A DNA stretch of 64,000 nucleotides, taken from the NCBI RefSeq assembly GCF_001659605.2, contig NC_035162.2, positions 4,855,248-4,919,247 of the forward strand, in the 5' to 3' direction. The notes under the pieces were generated by a model that was not told the origin of the DNA, ran no database searches, and saw only the letters and a program-made list of their open reading frames with translations. The DNA comes from Manihot esculenta (lineage: Eukaryota; Streptophyta; Magnoliopsida; Malpighiales; Euphorbiaceae). Shown one piece after another: positions 25,445 to 35,070 of this stretch. Every line of letters begins with the position of its first letter. Within the stretch, counting starts at the first letter, position 1. The position numbers and the translations under genes were made by a program.

Positions 25445-25452
25445 TATAAAAG
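25445..25452 (+). promoter_or_regulatory. TATA box of element A 5' LTR
   Basis: TATAAAAG, conserved in position in the sibling LTRs (23092, 29249 and 39063). It is immediately preceded by the GC-rich palindrome cluster and GGCCAGCCAC. It marks the U3/R area and leaves about 1.9 kb of R-U5 downstream. Confidence 0.6.
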
Positions 25453-26566
25453 GGTCCCTTAGCCGAAAATGGGCGAGCTTTTTTCCCATTTTCGGCCAAG
25501 GTGAGTCCTTCCGCCATTCCTCACCATCCTTGAGTTCTTTCCTTCAAATCTTTCAAGTTTTTCACAAGCTTTTGCTTTGTTTTGAAGATTTTCGAGTTTA
25601 AAGCAAGTTTTGGAGTTTTGAGGTTCAAGAACTCAAAATCTCCCACCTTCGAGTTTAGGACGTCTCTCTCTCGATCTTCAAGAGGTAAGAGCCGATCTTA
25701 AGCTCATTTTATGTTTAAAGTAAGTTTTATGCAGATCTATGGGGTAGAATGCATGTTTAGCTCATAGTTAGGTTTTGAGTTAATGTTATGTTTTGAGCAT
25801 GTATGTTGGATTTGTGTGTTGTAGTTGGGGTTTAAGTTAGTTTGAAGCCCCTAGGAGCCAATGTATGTATATTTGCATGGTTTGGATGAGTTATATGCAT
25901 GTTGAGGGATTTGGGAGGCAAATGTGCATAAAGGAGCCAAGTTTCTGCCCTTTGGCAGAAACCAGGTTCGGCAGCCGAAGGAACTTTCGGCCGCCGAACA
26001 TGGCTGGGGAGACAGGCCTTTCGGCTGCCGAAGTTGCCCCCAAAAAGAGACTTTCGTCTCTGTCTGGGACTTTCGACCGCCGAAGGTGCCCCCGAACCTG
26101 CCTGGGTTTCGGCTCTGGAGGGACTTTCGGCCGCCGAAGGTGCCGCCGAACCTGCCCTGTTCAGCCTTTCTTTGCATGTTTTTGCATGATTGTTTGAGGT
26201 GTTTTAGGGGGTTTTTGGGGGATGTTTTTAGAGTTATGTTCTAGTTGTTTGGTCCCTCATTTGAGTCCACCTGTGTAGGTTCGGACCCGAGGAACCGAGG
26301 ACCCCAGCAGTGAGTTCAGCTGCTTCTGAGTCAGTAGAGCTTCGGCCAGAGGTGAGTAGAATAAACCTTTATGTTTTTAAAGCAAATGAATTATAAAGTT
26401 GAGCATGTTCATGCATCATGAATGCCATGTGATGAATTAAGTTGTTTGCATTAGAATTCACGAATATGTTGCATTGCATTTATGATGTTGATGTGGATTG
26501 GTCATTGAATGATCCTTTAGTCCTCATATGGTATGATGATGCTACGGCATGAGATGGTATGGAAGT

Positions 26567-26704
26567 CCAGGTTGTACCCATTCTACGTCCCTGGCACTAT
26601 GTAAGAGAAAGTCCAGGTTGTACCCATTCTACGTCCCTGGCACATTGGTATGTATGATATGTTATGTTAAGAGAAAGACCGGTTGTACCCATTCTACGTC
26701 CCGG
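26567..26704 (+). repeat. three-copy hairpin array in element A 5' LTR
   Basis: Each unit is CCAGG, a loop of about 18 nt (TTGTACCCATTCTACGTC) and CCTGG. The third unit has CCGG at both stem arms. The same array recurs in all sibling LTRs. Confidence 0.8.
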
Positions 26705-27333
26705 CACTTTGGAAATGTAGAGGACTATTGGTGACAATACCATCCGAGATGTGATTTGTTGTGATGTGTTGCATTACATAATGGCATGAGATTTAAATAT
26801 TGTTTTCTATGATTCTGCTCACTGGGCTCTTGTAGCTCACCCCTTTCCCTAATCCCCCAGGATTGCAGGTACGGGCTAGACAGAGAAGTCAAGAAGAGTA
26901 AAGTCTTATGTTTGTAATAGTTAGAAAGTGGACATGATAAATTGTAAGATAATGTAAAGTTGAATAGTTATGTTATGTATAATGATATTGAGGATTAGAA
27001 GTTGTGCTTGACCCTATAGATGTTGTAATCCCTTTTTATTACATGATCTTATGTTTATTGATAACTATGTTAGCCAACTCAACACATGTTATGCCACCCA
27101 TTGGGGGCATTGATGAGATCCCACAGAGGGGTCAAGATATGATTATGTATATGTTCAGTGCATGCACAGGTTGAGTTTGGCGTATGATAGAATGCATGAA
27201 AGAGAAGTTTTGATTTTTATGTATGATTGTTGATCATGTATGGAATTAAACAGGTTTACAGGTTTCATATCAGGCTTGCGCCGGTAGCGGATCCTAACGC
27301 CGGTAGCGGTCTGATTTTCGGGTCGTTACAGAA

Positions 27334-27346
27334 TGGTATCAGAGCC
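27334..27346 (+). promoter_or_regulatory. primer binding site of element A
   Basis: TGGTATCAGAGCC lies three bases after the 5' LTR. It is the usual site complementary to the 3' end of tRNA-Met in plant Ty3/gypsy elements. Confidence 0.85.
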
Positions 27347-27591
27347 CTAGGTTCATATGGTCGGACCTAGAGTGTCGGGCTCATAGATGTTATAGAAGGT
27401 CAAGCACAATAGGAAGATCATGTCCACTAGGATAGGATGTGGAGTCCTGTCTTACATGATGATGTGAAATGCCATGATTTTATGCATGTGTATTAATGAT
27501 ATGTGATGTATGTGATGAGGGTTCATGTGTGCCCACATGAACCATATGATGCTAATGTTTGCTTGTTATGTGCTGCCTTTCAGAAAACAGG

Positions 27592-29003
27592 ATGAGGGGA
27601 ACTCGTCGATCTGCACGATTGACTGGAGTGCCACCTGAGGATGAGGGCATGAGCGCCCGTCCTCCTACATTGCCTAGGGCAATGTCAGGTCCAACAGGGA
27701 CAGAACAGTAAGAGACCCTAGAAGGTCTTTGGATCTGGGTAGAAGCAGATCAGTCAGAGGAACAGTTCAGGGAGAAGCGTCAGAGGACATGGGGGATGAT
27801 ATGGATGTAGAGCAGAGAAGGGATGGCAGTTTGGGAGTTAGTATGTCAGAAGAGGGAATGGGAGAGTCCCAAGGAGGCACTCAGGCCTCGGGATTTGTTC
27901 AGCCACCCCACTACCCACACTTCTCACAAAATCCCGGGTATTCGATGGGAGGTACATCGGATTACCCTAGCTTCACCCCTTATCCCACACAGATGCCATA
28001 CCCACCCTACTACCCACCATATTCACAGTACCCAATGTATCCGCCCCCACCTTACTACCCAAACCCTACTTCAGAAAATATTGCACCACCTCCTCCCCCA
28101 GCAGAACCAGCAGCCCCAGCTACCCAACCTTCTAGACCTAGCTCAGCTAGTGGGAGCAAGGTCAAGATGACCGACTACATGAAGTTGGGTGCTTCTCAGT
28201 ATGAAAAAGGGGATGACCCGTTTGTGTATCTTAAGAGGGTTAAGGTGATCACGGATGAGATTGGGGCTGATGACAGTAGAGCCATTCAGATGGCTGGGTT
28301 CACTCTTAAGTGCAAGAAGGCACGGGAGTGGTTCAAGAATTATGTGAACCCCAGAGTAGACAGCATGTCTTGGGAGGAGTTTACAAACGAGTTTGCAGGA
28401 TGGGCTTTCCCAGATAGTTCAAGGGAGCTGAAGATGATAGAGTTTGAGCAGTTGAGGCAGACTGATGAGATGGGTGTAGAGGAGTTCACAGACAGATTCT
28501 TGGAGCTGTTGCCATTTGCAGGGCATAATCTTGACTCAGACCAGAAAAGGTCAAGGAGGTATATCATGAAACTCCACTCTAGATATTCCTCCTTGATCCA
28601 ATCAGCAGATAGGGAGAGCTTTCACGCCATAGTGGATATGGCCCGGAAAATGGAGGCCAGTGCCATCGTTCAGGGAACAGTTAAGCAGTCAGTGGCACAG
28701 CCTTCTGGTTCTAAGACCCCAGGCTCTTCTTCTTTTAGTGCAGCAGCTTCAGGTAGCAAAAAGTGGAGTAACACCACTAAGAAGCCCAAGAAGAACAAGT
28801 TTTGGAACAAGGTCAAGTCTAGTCTGGGACTAGGGAGTGGCTCAAGCTCTGGCGCGGATAATGCAGTTTGTGCTAAGTGTGGTAGGCTACACAGGGGAGT
28901 TTGTCGGGCTGGGACAGCAGCCTGCTTCAGATGCGGGCAAGAGGGACACATGGCTCGGGAGTGTCCTAGGGCAGCTTTTGGAGCACAGTCTCAGCAGACA
29001 GCT
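27592..29003 (+). pseudogene. gag: gag (5' part of gag-pol) of element A, frameshifted and interrupted
   Basis: The start ATG (27592) follows an acceptor-like CTTTCAG and opens MRGTRRSARLTGVPPEDEG. That frame stops at 27709-27711. Coding sense resumes one frame over, and an open frame runs from 27729. It holds a Pro/Tyr-rich stretch, the gag core ([16 protein letters not shown] and [20 protein letters not shown]), then CAKCGRLHRGVC and a CCHC zinc knuckle [15 protein letters not shown]. It is cut at 29003 by element B; the same frame resumes at 35071 after the duplicated CAGCT. Gag forms the particle that packages the element's RNA. The early frameshift near 27685 means the full polyprotein cannot be made. 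Confidence 0.9.
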
Positions 29004-31262
29004 TGTAATACCCGGCTGGAGTCCGGCATCGGAATTCTACTTTCCGGTGGAGTCCGGGATGTCGGAAGTCTCTAGAAGGGTTAGTTTTATGTTTTTCTCC
29101 AATGTTTTGATATGTTCATCACATTTTATGTATAAGGAAATGAGTTTTTGACTGAAATGAACCAAGGCAGAAAAGCCAGGTTCGGCCGCCGAACATGCAT
29201 GGCTTTCTGTTTCACGTGTGGCCGCCGAAGGTGGTCTGGCCAGCCACCTATAAATAGCCCTCAGTCGGTTGAAGCGGTGCAAGCACCGTTTCTTTTGTCT
29301 TCTGAGGTGAAACCCTGTCCTTTGTGAGTATTCTTTCATGTTTTCATTAAATCATGCAAAGATTTGATTAGTTTTCATGATTATTTGAAGGTTTTAAGTT
29401 TAAAACTTAAAGTTTTGAAGTTTGGAGAGTTTGAAGGCAAGTTGCTCCAAAACTCCACGTTAGGATCGTTCATCTACTTGTTTTCACAAGGTAAGTGAAG
29501 ATCCTGAGCTTGTTTGTATGTTTTCTGAAGGTTTTCTGGGGTTTATGGAGAGAGTTGCATGAATAGGGTTATGTGTGAGGTTTTGATGATTTTGTGCATA
29601 GAGCTTGTTTCTGTGTTGTTTGTGTTATGTGTTTGGGGTTTTTAGGTAGTTTTTGACCCCTTTGAGCATATACATGAGTGTATGCAAGTGAAGGAATTGA
29701 GGTGTTTGTGTTTGAATGCGTTTGGTGCATTTGGCGAGAGGCAGGGCAAGTTTATGCCCTGCTGATGAACTCAGGTTCGGCCGCCGAAGGTACATTCGGC
29801 CGCCGAACCCCTGAGGAGGTGGTTTCGGCTGCCAAAGCTTGCCCCCGAGCTTTTGGACTTTCGGCTCTGGAGGGAAGTTCGGCCGCCGAAGGTGCCGCCG
29901 AAGGGTAGAGACTTTCGTCTCTGGAGTGCCTTTTGGCCCCCAAAAGGGTTCGGCAGCCGAAAGTGGAAGTTCGGCCGCCGAAGGTGCTTGAATTTCGTCT
30001 CTGGAGAGGACTTTCGGCCGCCGAACCTGCCGCCGAAAGTGTTCTGTCCAGTTTTCCTTTGCATGCTTTGCATGAGTTTGAGAGTGAGTTTAAGGGGATT
30101 CTTGGGGAGTTTAATAGAGTGGGTCATAAGCTAGTTTGGTCCCTCATTTGCGTCTATCTGTATAGGTACAGACCAGAGGAACCAGAGAGAGCAGCAGTGA
30201 GTTCTGCTCCAGAGGTTACAGAGCCTGCAGAGTCAGTCAGTCCAGATAGCCAAAGGTGAGTGGAACTAAACTTAATGCTTTTAATTGACTAATGGAATGT
30301 TTTAGCATATCCCATGCATCATAATTATGCCATAGGTTGATTCCATTAGTATTCACGAATATGTTGCATTGCATAGTGAATTGTTGGTGTAGGTGAATGC
30401 TGAATGATCCAATAGTCTCAGACAGGAAGTCCAGGAGCCTTTGACTACGCCCTGGCAGGTATAGGAAAGACCAGGAGCCTTTGACTACGCCCTGGCAGGT
30501 ATATAGTAAAGTCCAGGAGCCTTTGACACGCCCTGGCAGGTATATAGTAAAGTCCAGGAGCCTTTGACTACGCCCTGGCAATGGTAAGTACAGAGGTGTT
30601 ATATACACATATACATATATGACAGGAAGACCAGGTGCTCGATTCTACGCCCTGGCACAGAGTTACTGGGACTATGTGGTGACAGGTTTACTCTTGATGT
30701 GATTTGTCTGTGTTATGACGCATTCCATGAGATCATGTTTTACTGAGATGTTTTACTGTTCTACTCACTGGGCTATAGAGCTCATCCCACTCCCTTAACC
30801 CCAGTTTTGCAGGTTCAGTGTACAGTGTACAGGGACAGTCCAGCAGGGTACAGAAAGAGTAAAGAGATTTGTAATAGCTTAGAGTGGACATGTAATATTA
30901 AAGAGCTATAATAGTTGTGTATAAAGTTAGAAATGTGCTTGACTTAGTGATGTATGTTTTGTACATGATCTGGATCTGTATATATGTTTTACTATATGTG
31001 AAAAACCAGGCTTAACAGGTATAAGTTAACCCATCTAGAGCAAGCTCTAGTCAGGGGTACAGAGTACAGAGTACAGAGATAGTGCATGCACAGGTTAAGC
31101 CTTGGTACAGAGAAAAGAGTTTTTATTTTTTCACAGAAAATGTATGATCATGTATGAGTTTTACAGGTACACAGAGAGTATAGCAGGCTTGCTACGGGTT
31201 CTGGCGGCCTTAAGCCGACCTGAATCCTAGCGCCGGTGACGGTCCATTTTGGGGTCGTTACA
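29004..31262 (+). repeat. 5' LTR of element B
   Basis: 2,259 bp. The TATA box TATAAATA is at 29249-29256. It has many TTCGGCNGCCGAA palindromes (29178-29191 and 29770-30040) and a five-copy hairpin array at 30431-30655 with its own loop sequence (AGCCTTTGACTACGC). The ends match the A family; the middle is strongly diverged. Confidence 0.92.
30431..30655 (+). repeat. five-copy hairpin array in element B LTR
   Basis: Units are CCAGG, a loop, then CCTGG, separated by linkers such as CAGGTATATAGTAAAGT. Four copies share the loop AGCCTTTGACTACGC, one of them with a 2-base loss. The fifth has a different loop (TGCTCGATTCTACGC). The stems are unchanged. Confidence 0.8.
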
Positions 31263-31266
31263 GATT

Positions 31267-31279
31267 GGTATCAGAGCCC
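31267..31279 (+). promoter_or_regulatory. primer binding site of element B
   Basis: TGGTATCAGAGCC lies four bases after the LTR end at 31262, the same tRNA-Met type as in A. Confidence 0.85.
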
Positions 31280-31482
31280 TAGGTTCACATGATCGGACCT
31301 ATAGAGACAGTGTCGGGCTCATAGAGGTTAGAAGTGGTCAAGCACAATAGGAAATCATGTCCACTAGGATAGGGTTTTGAGTCCTATCTGTGATATGCCA
31401 TGAGTTATGCATGTGCCTTATTGCTATGTGTTGTTTATGTGCTAAAGTGCTATGTTATATGTTGTTTCCAGAGAGAGTAAAG

Positions 31483-34400
31483 ATGAGAGGACCTCGTCGA
31501 TCAGCTCGATTGACTGGAGTCCCACCAGAGAGTGAGAGACCAGCTGCTCGTCCTCCTGCATTGCCAAGGGCAAGGTCGCAGAGATCTAGCAGGGAAGGTA
31601 CGTCAATAGACCCTAGAAGGTCTGTCGACGAGAGCAGAAGGGGAACAACTAGGGGAGAAAGGTCAGAGGAAAGGAGGGAAGCTATGGAGATTGATTAGTC
31701 TAGAGATGATAGCATGGGTATAGGCAGCTTTGAGGAAGGTATGGGAGAGTCGCAGGGAGGTGCTCAGACCTCAGGTTTTGGCTATCCAGAGTATTCGATG
31801 GGAGGTATGTCGGAGTACTCTAGTTTTGTGCCATATCCTTCTTACATGCCATATATGCCTTATCCTCCTTACTATCCACCATATCCTATGTATCCACCCT
31901 CCCCTACCCATCCAAGTGCAGCACACCCAGAGCCAAATGAACCAGTACCACCACCAGAACCAGTAGCCCCTGTTGTTGACAGACATCAACCTAACTCATC
32001 TGGAGGGAAAGTACAAATGACGGAGTACTTGAAATTGGATGCTCCTAAATACAACACGGGAGATGATCCATTTGATTACCTCAGAGCAGTTAGGATGATA
32101 ACCAGTGAATTGGGAACAGATGATAGGAGAGCCATTGAGATGGCAGGTTTCACATTAAAATGCAAGAAAGCCAGAGAATGGTTTAAAAACTATGTGGAGC
32201 CCAGAATGGACAGCATGTCATGGGGAGAGTTCGCCAATGAGTTTGCAGGATGGGCTTTTCCTGACAGTTCTCGGGAGATGAAAGTGATAGAGTTCGAACA
32301 GTTGAGACAGACAGATGAGATGAGTGTTGATGAATTCACAGATAAATTCCTGGATTTGCTTCAGTACGTGGGTCAAGCCTATGATACTGATCAGAAGAAG
32401 GCAAGGAGATATACTATGAGATTACATCCCAGGTATTCTTCCTTGATTCTTCCAGCAGAAAAGGAGAGTTTCCACACGATAGTAGACGCAGCCAGGAAAA
32501 TGGAAGCTAGTGCCAATATTCAGAAACAATCAAAGGCACAGGCTTCGGGTTCTAAGACCCCCAGTGCAGGCACGTCAGGCAGCAAGCGATGGGACAGAGC
32601 AAAAGGAACAAAGAGTAAGTTCTGGAGTAAAGTGAAGTCAGGTCTGGGAATAGGTAGTGGCTCAAGCTCTGGCACAGCTCCAGTCTGCAGACGATGCGGA
32701 AAACCACATGGCGGAGTTTGTCAGTTGGGATCTACAGCTTGTTTTAGATGTGGACAGGAAGGGCATATTGCTCGGGATTGTCCTCAGGTGACTTTTGCAC
32801 CATCCCAGCAGATGAGTTCAGGCAATGTGGTACAGCCAGTTGTACGGCCAGCAGCTCCAGTCATGCCTCAGAGTAGTGGCAGAGGTAGAGGGAGAGGGGC
32901 AGCCTCTACGTCAGCAACAGGTTCCCGAGGTGGAAATCCGGTAGCCCCAGCACGGATTTTCACAGTGACACAGGATGAGGCTAACATGTCGAACACAGTG
33001 GTGTCAGGTAATCTCATCATTAGGTGTTCAGATGTGTATGCTTTGATGGACCCCGGTGCTTCTCATTCCTTTGTTGCTTCGAGAGCCATAGAGAGATTGG
33101 GTTTGATCAGTTCTGAGTTAGAGTATCCTCTCTGGGTCAGTGGACCTAAATGTGACCCATTAGTGGCAGTGTCAGTCTGTCGTTTCAGTCCAGTGTTTAT
33201 CGAGGGTAGATACCTTCCAGCTGACCTTGTGGTTCTAGATTTGACGGATTTTGATGTCATTCTAGGGATGGATTGGTTATCTACATATAGTGCTACTTTG
33301 GACTGTAGAGAGAAGCTAATGAGTCTCAGAGACCAGGATGGGTCAGAGTGTGTCTTCAGAGGAGACAGGAGAGGTACACCCAGAGGTATGATTTCAGCCC
33401 TTCAGGCTCGTCGGTTGCTTAGGAGGGGTTGTCAGGGGTTTCTAGCTCATGTGAGAGAGCTAGACAGTCAGGTTAGGGAACCAGCCACAGTACCAGTAGT
33501 CCGAGAGTTTCTCGATGTGTTCCCAGACGATTTGCCAGGACTACCACCTGATAGGGAGATAGGGTTTGAAATTGAATTGCTGCCAGGTACCAGACCTATC
33601 TCTATTCCTCCCTACAGGATGGCGCCAGCAGAGTTAAAAGAGTTAAAAGAGCAGTTGCAGGACTTGGTAGATAAGGGTTTCATCCGCCCCAGTACCTCAC
33701 CTTGGGGTGCTCCAGTGCTCTTTGTCAGAAAGAAGGATGGATCCCTCAGACTTTGCATCGACTACAGACAGTTGAACAAGGTCACTACCAAGAATAGGTA
33801 TCCTTTACCTCGGATTGATGATCTATTTGACCAGCTAGCTGGAGCAGGTTGTTTCTCGAAAATAGATCTGAGATCCGGGTATCATCAGTTGAGAGTCAGA
33901 GAGGCAGATGTGCCTAAGACAGCTTTCAGGACCAGATATGGGCATTATGAGTTCTTAGTGATGCCGTTTGGGTTGACTAACGCCCCTGTAACATTCATGG
34001 ATCTCATGAACAGAGTTTTCAGTGAGTTTCTGGATCACTTTGTCATTGTTTTCATCGATGATATTTTAGTGTATTCCAGAGATGCAGAGGAGCATGCCCA
34101 GCATCTGAGGATAGTTTTGCAGACACTGAGAGAGCATGGTTTATATGCCAAGTTCTCGAAGTGTGAGTTTTGGTTGAGGAGCATTTCCTTCTTGGGCCAT
34201 GTGGTATCAGCAGAAGGTATTGAGGTAGACCCCAAGAAGATCGAGGCTGTAGCTAACTGGCCCAGACCCACGACAGTGACTGAGATTAAAAGCTTTCTGG
34301 GACTGGCAGGTTACTACAGGAGGTTCGTTCAGGACTTCTCAAAGATAGCGACTCCTATGACCAAATTGACTCAGAAGAACCAGAAGTTTATCTGGTCAAA

Positions 34401-34986
34401 CTAGTGTGAAGAGAGCTTTGAGGAGCTCAAGCGGAGATTGACCACAGCACCAGTGTTAGCTCTGCCTGTCAGTAATGAGGATTTCACAGTGTTCTGTGAT
34501 GCATCTCGAGTGGGATTGGGATGTGTTTTGATGCAACGTGATAGGGTGATAGCTTATGCTTCTAGACAGTTGAAGAAGCACGAGTTGAATTACCCTACCC
34601 ATGACCTAGAGATGGCAGCAGTTATCTTTGCACTTAAGATGTGGCGGCATTACCTCTACGGGGTTAAATGCGAGATCTTCACTGATCACAAGAGTTTACA
34701 GTACATCTTGAGTCAGAGAGAGCTGAATATGAGGCAGCAGAGATGGGTAGAATTGCTCAGTGATTATGATTGTAAGATCCAGTATCATCCGGGTAAGGCG
34801 AATGTCGTGGCAGACGCCCTCAGCCGGAAGTCACTAGGCAGTTTATCCCATATAGCAGCAGAGCGGAGACCAGTTGTGATGGAGCTTTACAAGCTCTTAG
34901 AAGAGGGATTACAGTTAGAGTTGTCTGGTACAGGTGCATTGATAGCACAGATGAGAGTGACACCTGTGTTTCTGGAGAGAGTATAG
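31483..34986 (+). pseudogene. gag-pol: gag-pol of element B, truncated after RNase H
   Basis: It opens MRGPRRSARLTGVPPESE. In-frame stops occur at 31696-31698 and 34402-34404, the latter TAG where A has CAG. Domains in order: gag core ([18 protein letters not shown]), CCHC knuckle [15 protein letters not shown], protease active site [11 protein letters not shown], reverse transcriptase with [14 protein letters not shown], and RNase H with [38 protein letters not shown] and VADALSRK. The frame ends artificially in LTR sequence at 34984-34986. With no integrase and an incomplete 3' LTR, the copy cannot move by itself. Confidence 0.92.
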
Positions 34987-35065
34987 CAGGCTTGCTACGG
35001 GTTCTGGCGGCCTTAAGCAGACCTGAATCCTAGCGCCGGTGACGGTCCATTTTGGGGTCGTTACA
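34978..35065 (+). repeat. residual last ~88 bp of element B 3' LTR
   Basis: From AGAGAGTATAGCAGGCTTGC to GGGGTCGTTACA it matches the end of the B 5' LTR (31175-31262) with one clear mismatch. It is joined directly to RNase H-distal coding sequence, marking an internal deletion. Confidence 0.9.
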
Positions 35066-35070
35066 CAGCT

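Larger units (their letters stand above)
25109..27330 (+). repeat. 5' LTR of element A
   Basis: A 2,222-bp LTR with its TATA box at 25445-25452, about 336 bp in. Compared with the 3' LTR it lacks about 20 bp in the palindrome region near 25283 and about 21 bp near 27280. It carries the hairpin array at 26567-26704. Confidence 0.93.
29004..35065 (+). mobile_element. element B: related Ty3/gypsy element nested in A gag, 3' half deleted
   Basis: The 5' LTR (29004-31262) begins TGTAATACCCGGCTGGAGTC and ends GGGGTCGTTACA. The direct repeat CAGCT at 28999-29003 and 35066-35070 is the target duplication, so the insertion borders are exact. Internal coding runs from gag to RNase H and then jumps at about 34978 into the last roughly 88 bp of the LTR. 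Integrase, polypurine tract and most of the 3' LTR are missing. The LTR belongs to a subfamily distinct from A's. Confidence 0.95.

Noticed and set aside
22927..26244. Several 60-110-residue open frames in the LTRs, in both strands
   Set aside because: They recur in every LTR copy because of the GC-rich palindromes, overlap on both strands, and have no domain or start context.
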